From an uncultured Fibrobacter sp. (lineage in GTDB: Bacteria; Fibrobacterota; Fibrobacteria; Fibrobacterales; Fibrobacteraceae): DNA of 64,000 bases. Location: positions 1-64,000 of the forward strand of contig CAMUYW010000001.1 of NCBI GenBank assembly GCA_947165045.1, given 5' to 3'. Shown one piece after another: positions 9,497 through 18,451 of the stretch (position 1 is the first letter of the stretch; each line of letters begins with the position of its first letter). Under the pieces are notes generated by a model that had not been told where the DNA came from, ran no database searches, and was given only the letters and a program-made list of their open reading frames with translations. Position numbers and translations under genes: made by a program.

Positions 9497-9951
9497 GCCC
9501 TAAACACCCATTTCTTATAGAGTGTGAAGCTTACAAGTACGTAGACTGCGTTTGCGATGAAATTTGCAAATGTCGTGGGTTTCATGAATTGTGAAATGAA
9601 TGCGGTAAAGTTTGCGCACCATGTTGCATTTACAAGAATGTGGGCGCTTCCTTCAAGAACGAGCAGGTTTATTCCGTAAGAACAGAGGAATACGATAATG
9701 AAACGTATGATTTCGGAGCGTTTTTTGTTTGTGCTCTTGAAGTTCCAAATTCGGTTCATGATGTAACTGTTGAGACCGCCTGCAACGAACCCCAAAAAGT
9801 TTGAAAGTTCTAAATTCCAGTCGAGAACTTCATGCAGAATCCAGACCGTAGCTAGTGTGATCATGGTGTTCATTACACCAATGGCATTGTATTTAATAAA
9901 ATGTTTCACGGTGCCAAAAATACTATTTTTGCAGCATGACCTGGATAACAT
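9493..9951 (-). CDS. GtrA-family membrane protein
   Basis: A 152-residue protein with four predicted membrane helices and the GtrA opening motif (FIKYNAIGVMNTMITLATVWIL), a middle NFLGFVAGGLNSYIMNRIWNF and a C-terminal FANFIANAVYVLVSFTLYKKWVF. GtrA proteins are thought to move undecaprenyl-linked sugars across the inner membrane for cell-surface glycosylation. The first ATG (9951) overlaps the divergent CoA-transferase start by 16 bp. A GTG at 9909, just before KHFIKY, is an alternative start that would remove the overlap. Confidence 0.88.
   Translation of the reverse strand: MLSRSCCKNSIFGTVKHFIKYNAIGVMNTMITLATVWILHEVLDWNLELSNFLGFVAGGLNSYIMNRIWNFKSTNKKRSEIIRFIIVFLCSYGINLLVLEGSAHILVNATWCANFTAFISQFMKPTTFANFIANAVYVLVSFTLYKKWVFRA
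9924..9931 (+). promoter_or_regulatory. TAnnTTTG promoter element 4 nt before the CoA-transferase ATG
   Basis: TATTTTTG fits the Bacteroidota-type -7 consensus TAnnTTTG. Only CAGC separates it from the ATG and no Shine-Dalgarno sequence is present, so transcription would begin at or next to the start codon. See the leaderless finding. Confidence 0.5.
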
Positions 9952-11423
9952 GTAAAAAATGCAGTGCTGATAGCGCTGCAGAAATGATTTGTAATGGTGA
10001 TGTTTTGGGTGTTTCCGGTTTTACTTTGGCTGGATACCCGAAGGCTGTTCCTTTAGCGATTGCTGCCCGTGCTGAACGACTCCATGAAGCTGGTGAGGAG
10101 TTCAAGGTAACTCTTTTTGCGGGTGCATCGACAGGCGATAGTTGCGATGGCGCTCTTGCCCGAGCAAATGCTTTGTCGCTGCGTATGCCTTACCAGTCCA
10201 ATCCGAGCTTGCGCAAGGCGATAAACTCTGGTAGTATTCATTACATTGATGCGCATTTGGGTAAAATGGGTTATCTTGTGCGTACTGGGGCGGTCCCTGC
10301 GCCGACGGTTGCCATTATTGAAGTTTCTGCGATTTTGCCGGATGGTCGTGTTTGTCTTTCGACTTCGGGGGGAAATTCTGTCTGCTATTTGGATATGGCA
10401 GAAAAGATTATCTTGGAACTGAATACGCGCTTGGGCGATAGCTGCATTGGTATGCACGACAACGCGCTTCCAGAACTCCCGCCGCATGCCAAGCCGCTTC
10501 CGATTTTCAGTGCCGGCGATCGTGTCGGTGGCGAATTTGTTCGTGTTGACCCGAATAAGGTTATTGCGATTGTCGAAAATGAAGCTTACGACGAAGTGAC
10601 TCCGTTTGTGGAACCGGATGAAATTTCGAAGAACATTGGCGAACGTATTCTAGACTTTATCCGCTTTGAAGAATCTCATGGCAGGCTCCCTAAGGGACTT
10701 GCTTACCAAAGTGGCGTGGGTAAAGTAGCCAATGCTGTGCTTTGTGCAATGGCCGATGATGACCGCTTGGGCCAAATCGATCTTTATACCGAAGTTATTC
10801 AAGAAGCGGTTCTTCCGCTCCTCAAGAAAGGCAAGCTTGGGATTGCTTCGGGAACGGCGCTTACGCTTTCGCAGGCTGCACAGAAGGAATTCGTTGAAAA
10901 CAGCGCGGAATGGAAAAAGCATTTTATCATCCGACAGCAGGAAGTGAGCAACAGCCCTGATGTGATTCGTCGCTTGGGCGTGATTTCCATGAATACGGCA
11001 CTTGAAGTTGATATTTTTGGCAATGTCAATAGCTCGCTCGTTTGCGGCTCGGCGATGATGAATGGTATTGGCGGTTCTGCGGATTTTGCCCGCCACTGCG
11101 CTCTTGGATTTTTCCTCACGCCGTCTGTAGCAAAGAACGGTGCGATTTCGAGCATTGTTCCGTATGTGAGCCATGTAGACCATACCGATCACGATACTCA
11201 AATCTTTGTGACGGAGCAGGGCTTGGCTGATTTGCGCGGTTTGCCGGTCGAAGAACGTGCCCGCCTGATTATCAAGAACTGTGCACATCCGGATTACCGT
11301 GCGGAACTTACGGATGTTTTGGAATATGGCCTCAAACATGCGAAGGGAATTCACTTGCCGCTTGCGCTTTCGCGAGCGTTCGAAATGCATACCCGTTTTT
11401 TGGAAACGGGCAAGATGCTGTAG
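9936..11423 (+). CDS. Acetyl-CoA hydrolase/transferase family protein (probable succinate/acetate CoA-transferase)
   Basis: A 495-residue cytosolic enzyme of the acetyl-CoA hydrolase/transferase family. Seen: ICNGDVLGVSGFTLAGYPKAVP at the N-terminus, FAGASTGDS, the central CoA-binding GKLGIASGTAL, and near the C-terminus FVTEQGLADLRGLPVEER followed by NCAHPDYR, all typical of the succinyl-CoA:acetate CoA-transferases. Such an enzyme would exchange CoA between acetyl-CoA and succinate or similar acids during mixed-acid fermentation (inference; substrate not provable here). The ATG has no ribosome site but a promoter-like element 4 nt upstream. It is divergent from GtrA and followed by a terminator. 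Confidence 0.88.
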   Translation: MTWITCKKCSADSAAEMICNGDVLGVSGFTLAGYPKAVPLAIAARAERLHEAGEEFKVTLFAGASTGDSCDGALARANALSLRMPYQSNPSLRKAINSGSIHYIDAHLGKMGYLVRTGAVPAPTVAIIEVSAILPDGRVCLSTSGGNSVCYLDMAEKIILELNTRLGDSCIGMHDNALPELPPHAKPLPIFSAGDRVGGEFVRVDPNKVIAIVENEAYDEVTPFVEPDEISKNIGERILDFIRFEESHGRLPKGLAYQSGVGKVANAVLCAMADDDRLGQIDLYTEVIQEAVLPLLKKGKLGIASGTALTLSQAAQKEFVENSAEWKKHFIIRQQEVSNSPDVIRRLGVISMNTALEVDIFGNVNSSLVCGSAMMNGIGGSADFARHCALGFFLTPSVAKNGAISSIVPYVSHVDHTDHDTQIFVTEQGLADLRGLPVEERARLIIKNCAHPDYRAELTDVLEYGLKHAKGIHLPLALSRAFEMHTRFLETGKML

Positions 11424-11445
11424 CATAAGGATGCATTAAAAAAAT

Positions 11446-11473
11446 AAAGTGGGTCAAATGATCCGCTTTTTTT
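11446..11473 (+). terminator. Terminator after the CoA-transferase
   Basis: AAAGTGGGTC-AAAT-GATCCGCTTT forms a 10-bp stem with wobble pairs, running into a T-rich tract. Confidence 0.75.
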
Positions 11474-11560
11474 GTTTTTGCTGTTGCGATATTTATACAT
11501 TAATTATATCTTTGATATGGGGTGTTTAAGTGGTAAAAACTTGAATGTAAGGGGGCTTTT

Positions 11561-13540
11561 ATGAGATTTTTTTCTCAGAAAGTTTTTCAGGCTCGTGCAT
11601 TGTGCACCCATATTTTGTTTTTTGTTTTATTCGTGTCGCTTCTTGTTGCATGCGGCGATGATTCCGTGAGCCCTCTCAATGAAAAAGCTGATAACAAAAG
11701 TGACTTGTCTAGCCAGAAGGATGAATCAAAATCTTCATCTTCTGTATCCAAAAAGACGGCAACATCTTCTTCGAGCAGTTTAAAAGAAATTGATGCGCCT
11801 GAAGAAGGTTTAGATGTTGTTTATGTACTAGTTGATGGAACGATTTCGGGTGTTGTTGCCTTGGATGAGTTTTCGAAGTCTGCAAAGGTAAACCTTGTAC
11901 AGTTGGATTCGGCTGATGCTTATAAAGAATCCAAGACATCGTTTTCTGGTGAAGTTGGCAAGGGCGGCGCTTACGAAATAAAGAAAATTAATTTGCCGCA
12001 GCCTTATGTGCAACTAACGGTCGAAGGTGCAATTCAAAATATTATTGATGGCAAATCTTCATTTATTTCACTTAAGGCTCTTGGCGATGTTTCCTCTAGT
12101 GAAGTTTTCAACTTGAATTTGCTGACGACTCTTGAAGCGGATCGTGTCTATAAAATTTTGAGTGAGAATAAAATTTCGTTCGAAGAAGCTAAAAAAAAAG
12201 CGGCCGAGGATGTGTGGAATGTTTTCCATCTAGAGTCCTTTGATTTTGACGCCACCGAGATAATCCACGTTTCTGATATTAGCGAATCTGGAGCGGCACT
12301 TTTGGCGGCGACAGTTCTTTTGCAAACACAGGCTGGTACTGATTTTGCAAAGTTCTTTAAAGCTTTTGTGGCTGATGTAGCAACGGATGGCAAATGGGAT
12401 GATTCGACGGCTCGTGTTGCGATTGCAGACTGGGCTCTCGCTAATGACTTGAAGGATGGCTATGTAGAGATCCGCAAGGCGTTAGAAAAGAAAATGGGCA
12501 AGGCCGCCGAATTTGAAACATACTTCAGAAATTTCTATTTGGGAGAGTTGGGATTCCCTAAGTGTGATGCTGAAACTGCAGATGAAATCTTCTTTGTCAA
12601 GAATAAGTCGAGTAAATATTATGCGGCGAAATATGATGATGTTTCAACATCGAGAGAACGCTTTGTCTGTGATGAAACCGTTGGCTGGAAGGTTATTCCT
12701 GATAGTCTAAAGGACTTTATGGGTGATACTCAGCCGGGTGAAAATGGCGAAATGCGCCGTGGAGCGTTCTCGGGCGAGTTCTTTGTTTATGACGGAACGA
12801 AAAAGGAATGGCGCAAAGCTACCGCTCTCGAAAAAGACCGTTATTTTGTTCTTGAATCCAATGCTAAAGAATTTGTCGATATCCAAGATGTTTACGAAAG
12901 CATCAAGGACGATGAACGCGTAATCTTTGTGCTCCGCCATGCGGAACGTGGTGATGATACGAGTAAGAGCGGTACGCTTACTGACGTTGGTAAAAAACAG
13001 TCTGAAGATGTTGGTGCAAGACTCAAAAAGTTCAAGGAAAATTTTGTCTTGGGTGCTTCTGAATTTTTGCGTGCCCACCAGACGGTTGAATCCATTGCTA
13101 AGGGCCGTGGTCAATCTTATGATAAGCGTGACACAATCCCGCAACTGAATGACGATTGGTATACCAAGAACAGCGAAGAGGTCGAAAAGGCCAAAAATGA
13201 ATGTGGTGGCGGTTGGGAAGTGACTTCCAAGTACGCTTATACGGGCGCTTACTCCACAGGTGCAAATGCTGCATACTACAATCTTGCCGAACGATCTGTA
13301 GAACTCATTGAGGATGTTCTTTTGAAAAAGTACCCCAATGAAAAGTTTGTGCTGCTAAGTTCGCATGATAAGTTGATGGTTCCGCTTGTAGCTTACTGTT
13401 CAAATGCGCAAATCGAGATGAAAAAGTATGAGGGCGGCAAGTGGATCAACTACCTGGCTGGTGTCGCAATTATCATAGACAAGTCCGGAAACCGTCGATA
13501 TGTTGCTGTTAAGGGCCTAACTTCGGGTTTTGCAAACTAA
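11561..13540 (+). CDS. Surface lipoprotein with KGPF-type N-terminal region and histidine-phosphatase domain
   Basis: A 659-residue lipoprotein. It has a signal peptide with lipobox LVAC, then a serine-rich linker (about residues 45-75), then a region matching the shared KGPF module of neighbouring lipoproteins (beta-rich part, then a helical part with SGAALLAATVLLQ and KWDDSTARVAIADWAL). The C-terminal 220 residues form a branch-1 histidine phosphatase: LRHAER with catalytic H460 and the second histidine in LSSHDKLMVPL. The substrate is unknown; the enzyme would act outside the inner membrane. AGGGGG precedes the ATG. The next gene, 30 nt downstream, is a paralogue with the same layout. Confidence 0.82.
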   Translation: MRFFSQKVFQARALCTHILFFVLFVSLLVACGDDSVSPLNEKADNKSDLSSQKDESKSSSSVSKKTATSSSSSLKEIDAPEEGLDVVYVLVDGTISGVVALDEFSKSAKVNLVQLDSADAYKESKTSFSGEVGKGGAYEIKKINLPQPYVQLTVEGAIQNIIDGKSSFISLKALGDVSSSEVFNLNLLTTLEADRVYKILSENKISFEEAKKKAAEDVWNVFHLESFDFDATEIIHVSDISESGAALLAATVLLQTQAGTDFAKFFKAFVADVATDGKWDDSTARVAIADWALANDLKDGYVEIRKALEKKMGKAAEFETYFRNFYLGELGFPKCDAETADEIFFVKNKSSKYYAAKYDDVSTSRERFVCDETVGWKVIPDSLKDFMGDTQPGENGEMRRGAFSGEFFVYDGTKKEWRKATALEKDRYFVLESNAKEFVDIQDVYESIKDDERVIFVLRHAERGDDTSKSGTLTDVGKKQSEDVGARLKKFKENFVLGASEFLRAHQTVESIAKGRGQSYDKRDTIPQLNDDWYTKNSEEVEKAKNECGGGWEVTSKYAYTGAYSTGANAAYYNLAERSVELIEDVLLKKYPNEKFVLLSSHDKLMVPLVAYCSNAQIEMKKYEGGKWINYLAGVAIIIDKSGNRRYVAVKGLTSGFAN

Positions 13541-13570
13541 GATATGCCGTAAATTACTAATATTCACCTT

Positions 13571-15709
13571 ATGCGGGTTTGGATACTATTTTTATTGGCG
13601 CTGATATGGACGTCTTGTGATTCTGTCCGGTATGGGGCTGTGCCGTGTGAAGGCGAGGATTGCGAGACTACATCGGAAATAGAAAGTTCGGATTCGAAGA
13701 AAAACACTTCAGACGAAGATCCGTCCAAAGACAATAAGAGTAGCTCTTCTTCGGTGAGCAGTTCCTCGAAGTGGGATCGTTATCACCGCTCTTCCAGTTC
13801 TAGCAAAGATTCCGGCAATTCCGGTAAAGATACTTCAGAAGTACAAAAGCCTTTTAACGATACGACGATTGTCGGTGATTACACGTGCCGCGATGGAAAT
13901 CTCATTCCGGCTGAATCTGTTGTAGAAGAAGACGAGACCACGGATTTTCGTAGAGCAGACGTTGCAATTTCTGGCTTTGTGGAGAAGGGACCCTTCCGTT
14001 ATGGGACTTCCGTTAAAATTGTTGAACTGGACAGCTTGAAACGTTTGGCTGATTCCGAGCGCTCGCATGAAACTTGCATTCTCACTTCGAACGGCTCGTT
14101 TAATTTTGCGAATGTCAATCTTGTATCGCCCTATGTGAGGGTGGAAGCAAACGGCTATTACATGGACGAATTTACGGGGGCGCTTTCGTCATCGCTTGTG
14201 ACGCTTAATGCAGTTGTGGATTTGTCGAAGCGCGATTCGTTCAACGTGAACATGCTGACACACATGGCATCTCCGCGTGTGATGAAGCTTGTGGAAGATT
14301 CTGGCAATAACCAACCGATTGGGAGCCAGAGCGGGCGTGCGTTGACGGATGTGCTATCGTCGTTCGGCATTAGCCTTGGCGGTAGCGGCGGAGGCTTTGG
14401 CTTTGGAAACTGGAATCGCGGTGGACAGACAACGACAACATCGAGCAAGTCGGCGGAAGATATTAGCCTGTTTGGATCCGATGATTACAGCGCTGCGCTC
14501 CTTGCTGTTTCTGTGATGATGCAGAGCTATGGCTCGACAAGCGAGATGCTCAAGTTTGCGGACTTTATTGCAGATGATATCCGTGGTGATGGCAACTGGG
14601 GTGACAATTCTTCGAAGGCAAAACTTGCTGATAAAGTGATGATGCTTGATGCCGAAGGCGGTCTTGAAAAGATCCGCACGAACATGGAAAGTTGGAACTT
14701 CGGCGATGTGCCTGATTTCGAAAAACATGTGCGCAATTTTTGGACAAAAACCCATGGCTTTGAAACTTGCGGCACGATGACCGCAGGCCAGGTGAAGCAT
14801 GTGGGCAACAGCCAGAGCGAGTATTTTGTCTCTTACTACGAACAGCCGGAAGGCCCGAAGATTCGCTTTATTTGCGATAGAACGACCAAGAACTGGCGCG
14901 TGGCTACGGATCTCGAAAAGGACACGTACGGCTTGGGTGCTGGCGATTACGATGGACAAATCAAGAGCGGAAAGATTAACCAGGACAAGTCTTACATTTA
15001 TGACCAGAGCAAAAAGACTTGGCGTGAACCTCTGCCGGGTGAAATCCTTGAATTTGAAGATGTCGGCGATGTGCTGAAGACGGTTGCTGCGGGCGAAAAG
15101 GTCATCTTTGTTTTGCGCCATGCTGAACGCACAGACGATACTGGAAAGAGCGGTCACTTGACGAGTAATGGAAAGAAACAATCGCAATCCGTGGGCGAAA
15201 AGTTCAAGGGTGAAGATATTTACTTTGCAAATTCCACCTACACGCGTAGCTACGAAACTTGCGAAAACGTAGCTTTGGGTGCCGGAATTACTGAAATGGG
15301 GAACGATACGATTCCTGAACTGGACGGCGAATGGTTCGTGAAGGATGATGCCAAGTTTGAAAACTACAAGAATTCCAATGGCGGCGGCTGGGTCGTGACT
15401 TCGGAATATGCATACAAAGGAAGCTATAGCGATGCTTACTATCCGTTAAAGTCCCGTGGCGAAGAATTTATGACCGAAGTTGTGAAGCCGCGTTTTGAAA
15501 AAGTTTCCAAGATGGCGGTCTGGATTTCTCACGATATGCTCGTGGTTCCGCTTGCTGCATTCTGCACGGAAGGCAAGGTGAATTTGCGCTATTTCGACAC
15601 GAAACAGTGGATCAATTACCTTGCCGGTGTGGCAATTATCATGGGTGTCGATGGGTCGCTCCGCTATGTGCCTGTGAAGGGCCTTGCCTCTGGTTCGATG
15701 ACCATGTAA
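13571..15709 (+). CDS. Second surface lipoprotein with KGPF region and histidine-phosphatase domain
   Basis: A 712-residue paralogue of the preceding gene. It has a signal peptide with lipobox WTSC, a long Ser/Lys/Asp linker (about residues 35-95), then a clear VEKGPFRYGTS module with NVNMLTHMASPRVM, a glycine-rich insertion (about 255-285), a helical part with NWGDNSSKAKLAD, and a C-terminal histidine phosphatase (LRHAER with H517; second histidine in WISHDMLVVPL). Both catalytic histidines are intact. A promoter-like TAATATTC sits 5 nt before the ATG and no Shine-Dalgarno sequence is visible. The two genes look like a tandem duplication that has since diverged. Confidence 0.82.
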   Translation: MRVWILFLLALIWTSCDSVRYGAVPCEGEDCETTSEIESSDSKKNTSDEDPSKDNKSSSSSVSSSSKWDRYHRSSSSSKDSGNSGKDTSEVQKPFNDTTIVGDYTCRDGNLIPAESVVEEDETTDFRRADVAISGFVEKGPFRYGTSVKIVELDSLKRLADSERSHETCILTSNGSFNFANVNLVSPYVRVEANGYYMDEFTGALSSSLVTLNAVVDLSKRDSFNVNMLTHMASPRVMKLVEDSGNNQPIGSQSGRALTDVLSSFGISLGGSGGGFGFGNWNRGGQTTTTSSKSAEDISLFGSDDYSAALLAVSVMMQSYGSTSEMLKFADFIADDIRGDGNWGDNSSKAKLADKVMMLDAEGGLEKIRTNMESWNFGDVPDFEKHVRNFWTKTHGFETCGTMTAGQVKHVGNSQSEYFVSYYEQPEGPKIRFICDRTTKNWRVATDLEKDTYGLGAGDYDGQIKSGKINQDKSYIYDQSKKTWREPLPGEILEFEDVGDVLKTVAAGEKVIFVLRHAERTDDTGKSGHLTSNGKKQSQSVGEKFKGEDIYFANSTYTRSYETCENVALGAGITEMGNDTIPELDGEWFVKDDAKFENYKNSNGGGWVVTSEYAYKGSYSDAYYPLKSRGEEFMTEVVKPRFEKVSKMAVWISHDMLVVPLAAFCTEGKVNLRYFDTKQWINYLAGVAIIMGVDGSLRYVPVKGLASGSMTM

Positions 15710-15787
15710 TTTCGCGAAAATTGCTATATTCTCGCGCGTTGATTTTTATCAAACAGTTCACTTAATTAAACATGGACGCATTCCGAT

Positions 15788-16621
15788 ATGAATGATACAC
15801 TAAAGAAAGCTATGCTTTTTGCCGCGGTGACAACGGTTTCCGGTGCCTTCGCGTCTGAAATCGTAGCTCAACCTGCTGCTTCCAAGGCTGCAAAGGTTGG
15901 CCGTTTTGACGAGCAGATTGCTCTGATGCCGGACTCCATTGCTGCCCCGATTAAGGAACAGCTCAAGTGGATGGATGAATCCGCTGTTTTCCAGATTGTG
16001 GAAACTCACGGTGGTGGCTATTCCATTCTTTACCATACTTACGAACAGTCCGTTCGTGCCCGTGATATTCGCGATTCCATCGAAAACGCTGGCGGTCATG
16101 CTGTAGTGCCTATCGCCAAGGCTAAGCTCGGTAGCGAATATTGCCACGGCAAGATGGAAGGTGGTAAGTGCAAGGGTGAAACAGATACATTCACGCTTGG
16201 CAAGCTCGTCGAATTCCAGGCTACGGGTCTCATCGTTGTGATGTCCGTTATTGTTGGCCTCTTGATCCTCTGCACTATCATGAGCGCTGTCATGAAGAAG
16301 CTCGGTTTCGATAAGATTCCGGCTCCTGCAGCTAAGAAGGCTGCACCGGCTCCTGCTGCCGCTCCGGCCCCTGCGGTTCGTGCTCCTGCACACTGCGATT
16401 GGGATCCGAATGCTAAGAGCATGCACCCGGGATTCACCAACAAGCAGCTCCAGGCATTCCTCAGCATCGCTGCTGTCGCTGCCCTCGAAGAACATCCGGG
16501 ACTTACAAATGAACAGTTCCTCGTTCTCGCAACCGCTGCTGCAACTCAGGCTATTGGTAAGCCGTGCCGCGTCACCGCTTACAGAAACATCAACTCCCCT
16601 GCTTGGACAATCGTCAAGTAA
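15788..16621 (+). CDS. Gamma/delta-like subunit of a sodium-pumping decarboxylase (OadG-like)
   Basis: A 277-residue protein with a cleavable-looking signal (MNDTLKKAMLFAAVTTVSGAFA), an extracytoplasmic domain of about 125 residues, one membrane helix (GLIVVMSVIVGLLILCTIMSAV), an Ala/Pro-rich hinge and a cytoplasmic tail. The helix plus Ala/Pro hinge matches OadG/MmdD, the subunit that holds the decarboxylase complex together at the membrane. The large N-terminal extracytoplasmic domain and the C-terminal HPGFTNKQLQAFLSIAAVAALEEHPGL segment go beyond the usual 80-150 residues of this subunit. The biotin carrier and beta subunit genes follow, which supports the assignment. Confidence 0.7.
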   Translation: MNDTLKKAMLFAAVTTVSGAFASEIVAQPAASKAAKVGRFDEQIALMPDSIAAPIKEQLKWMDESAVFQIVETHGGGYSILYHTYEQSVRARDIRDSIENAGGHAVVPIAKAKLGSEYCHGKMEGGKCKGETDTFTLGKLVEFQATGLIVVMSVIVGLLILCTIMSAVMKKLGFDKIPAPAAKKAAPAPAAAPAPAVRAPAHCDWDPNAKSMHPGFTNKQLQAFLSIAAVAALEEHPGLTNEQFLVLATAAATQAIGKPCRVTAYRNINSPAWTIVK

Positions 16622-16670
16622 GGCTAAACTTTTAAAAACTTAACAGGCTTTTAAGCCAGGAAAAATCAAA

Positions 16671-17039
16671 ATGAAGAAAACAGTCCGTATCAGTTTCGAA
16701 GGCAAGACCTACGACGTCGAAGTTGAAGTTCTTGATTCCGCAGTTGCAGCAGCTCCGGCTGCTCCGGTTGCAGCTCCTGCCGCTCCGGCTCCTGCAGCAG
16801 CACCGGCCGCTGCTCCGGTCGCTGGTGGCACCGAAGTCAAGAGCCCGCTCGCTGGTTCTGTGTTCAAGCTCAAGGTCAACGTTGGCGACACCGTTGCTGC
16901 CAACCAGGAAGTGGCTGTTATCGAAGCTCTCAAGATGGAAAACCCGGTCGTCGCTCCGTGCGCTGGCAAGGTTACCTCTATCTCCGTCAAGGAAACCGAC
17001 ACTGTTACTGATGGCCAGGTCTTGATGACCATTGCCTAA
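16671..17039 (+). CDS. Biotin carboxyl carrier subunit (MmdC-like)
   Basis: A 122-residue acyl-carrier-like protein. It has an N-terminal beta segment (KKTVRISFEGKTYDVEVEV), an Ala/Pro swinging linker (about residues 25-55) and a biotinyl domain with the attachment lysine in EALKMENP (the usual motif is EAMKM). It carries the carboxyl group between the alpha carboxyltransferase and the sodium-pumping beta subunit. It lies between the gamma-like and beta genes in a tight operon, with AGG-rich sequence upstream of the ATG. Confidence 0.9.
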   Translation: MKKTVRISFEGKTYDVEVEVLDSAVAAAPAAPVAAPAAPAPAAAPAAAPVAGGTEVKSPLAGSVFKLKVNVGDTVAANQEVAVIEALKMENPVVAPCAGKVTSISVKETDTVTDGQVLMTIA

Positions 17040-17053
17040 TGAGGTAAAAGTCA

Positions 17054-18214
17054 ATGAGTGGAATTATTAACTCAGTCGCGGACTTCGCCTCGAGCACAGG
17101 ATTCGCGCAGATTACCGTTCCGATGGTAATCATGTGGATCGTGAGCTTCGTGTTGATGTTCCTTGCGATTGTCAAAAAATACGAACCGCTTCTGCTCTTG
17201 CCGATTGCTATCGGTGCACTTGCGGTGAACATCCCGTCCGTCGCGTTCTACGACGGTGGCTGGAGCATCGAAGGTATGTTCAGCCCGACTGGCGGTCTCT
17301 ACTACTACATCAGCCAGGGTATCCATCTGGAACTCTTCCCGCCCATCATCTTCTTGGGCGTGGGTGCCATGACGGACTTTGGACCGCTGATTGCAAATCC
17401 GCGTACGCTCATTCTTGGTGGTGGCGCCCAGTTCGGTGTGTTCATGACCATGTTTGCCGCTGTCGCTCTCGGTGGCTTTACTCTCGGTGAAGCAGCTTCC
17501 ATCGGTATCATCGGTGGTGCTGACGGTCCGACCTCCATCTTCACTGCGAACAAGCTTGCTAAGCACCTCATCGGCCCCATCGCCGTTGCTGCTTACACCT
17601 ACATGGCTCTCGTGCCGCTCATCCAGCCGCCTATCATGCGCGCTATGACGAACGACGCCGAACGCAAGATCCGCATGAAGGCTCTCCGCCAGGTTTCCAA
17701 GGCCGAACGCATCGTTTTCGCTGTTATGGTGATGATTGTCTGCGTGCTCGTTGTGCCGGATGCTTCTGCCCTTATCATCATGCTCATGATGGGTAACATC
17801 TTCAAGGAAGCTGGTGTTGTCGAACGTCTCGTGAAGACCTCCTCCAACGAACTCATGAATATCGTGACGATCTTCCTCGGAACTTCCGTGGGCCTCACGA
17901 TGTCTGCCGACATCTTCCTCAAGCCGCAGACCATCATGATTATCGCTATGGGTGTGGTTGCCTTTGGCTTCTCCACTTTCGGCGGTCTTCTCCTTGCAAA
18001 GATCATGAACAAGTGCTCTCCGAAGAACCCGGTGAACCCGCTTATCGGTTCCGCAGGCGTTTCTGCAGTGCCGATGGCTGCCCGCGTTTCTCAGGTTGAA
18101 GGCGCTAAGTATGACCCGCAGAACTTCCTCCTGATGCACGCCATGGGCCCGAACGTCTCTGGTGTGATCGGTACGGCAGTTTGCGCTGGTTACATGATCA
18201 GCCGTCTTTCGTAG
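17054..18214 (+). CDS. Sodium-translocating decarboxylase beta subunit (OadB/MmdB)
   Basis: A 386-residue inner-membrane protein with about nine hydrophobic segments. The family signatures are present: GGADGPTSIFTANKLA, whose Asp is essential for decarboxylation and Na+ movement in characterised OadB, and NPLIGSAGVSAVPMAARVSQ. It decarboxylates carboxybiotin and pumps Na+ out. It starts 14 nt after the biotin carrier gene with a GAGG site. Because the alpha subunit is not in this window, whether the complex acts on oxaloacetate, methylmalonyl-CoA or glutaconyl-CoA cannot be decided here. Confidence 0.93.
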   Translation: MSGIINSVADFASSTGFAQITVPMVIMWIVSFVLMFLAIVKKYEPLLLLPIAIGALAVNIPSVAFYDGGWSIEGMFSPTGGLYYYISQGIHLELFPPIIFLGVGAMTDFGPLIANPRTLILGGGAQFGVFMTMFAAVALGGFTLGEAASIGIIGGADGPTSIFTANKLAKHLIGPIAVAAYTYMALVPLIQPPIMRAMTNDAERKIRMKALRQVSKAERIVFAVMVMIVCVLVVPDASALIIMLMMGNIFKEAGVVERLVKTSSNELMNIVTIFLGTSVGLTMSADIFLKPQTIMIIAMGVVAFGFSTFGGLLLAKIMNKCSPKNPVNPLIGSAGVSAVPMAARVSQVEGAKYDPQNFLLMHAMGPNVSGVIGTAVCAGYMISRLS

Positions 18215-18220
18215 AATGTC

Positions 18221-18240
18221 ATTCCCGCGAAGGCGGGAAT
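18221..18240. repeat. REP-like palindrome
   Basis: ATTCCCGC-GAAG-GCGGGAAT, an 8-bp perfect stem preceded by GTC, 6 nt after the decarboxylase stop. Related GTCATTC...GAATCT units occur at 21795-21836, 22848-22876 and 23893-23923. Confidence 0.65.
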
Positions 18241-18273
18241 CTTCATACGCGAATCAAAACAGCATTGAAAAAG

Positions 18274-18299
18274 TCCTCGCTTCGGCGAGGATTTTTTTT
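18274..18299 (+). terminator. Terminator of the decarboxylase operon
   Basis: TCCTCGC-TTCG-GCGAGGA, a perfect 7-bp stem with a stable tetraloop, then eight T residues. Confidence 0.92.
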
Positions 18300-18317
18300 G
18301 TTTCATAGAATCCAAAT

Positions 18318-18446
18318 TTTGTTCTTTAGATTTTAATTTTCTTTAATCGTTATTTAAAACTGCTTAAATTTTTGAAAAATAGCCATTTTTGTTTTCAGAA
18401 AAATATTAAATGCTATTGTGTGTTTAAACCAGTAATTCTATTTTTA
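18318..18446 (+). promoter_or_regulatory. Upstream region of TIGR02147 module 1 (divergent form)
   Basis: Contains TTTGTTCT (18318-18325) and TTGTTTTC (18389-18396), 71 bp apart, resembling boxes 2 and 3 of the other modules. The block GCCATTTTTGT is shared. TATTTTTA (18439-18446) ends 5 nt before the ATG. The 17-bp inverted repeat (box 1) of the other modules was not found. Confidence 0.4.
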
Positions 18447-18451
18447 ATATC

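Noticed and set aside
17072..18139. A 355-codon minus-strand frame opposite the decarboxylase beta subunit
   Set aside because: The translation is rich in His, Glu and Arg, as expected for the reverse of hydrophobic codons, and the plus-strand gene is certain.
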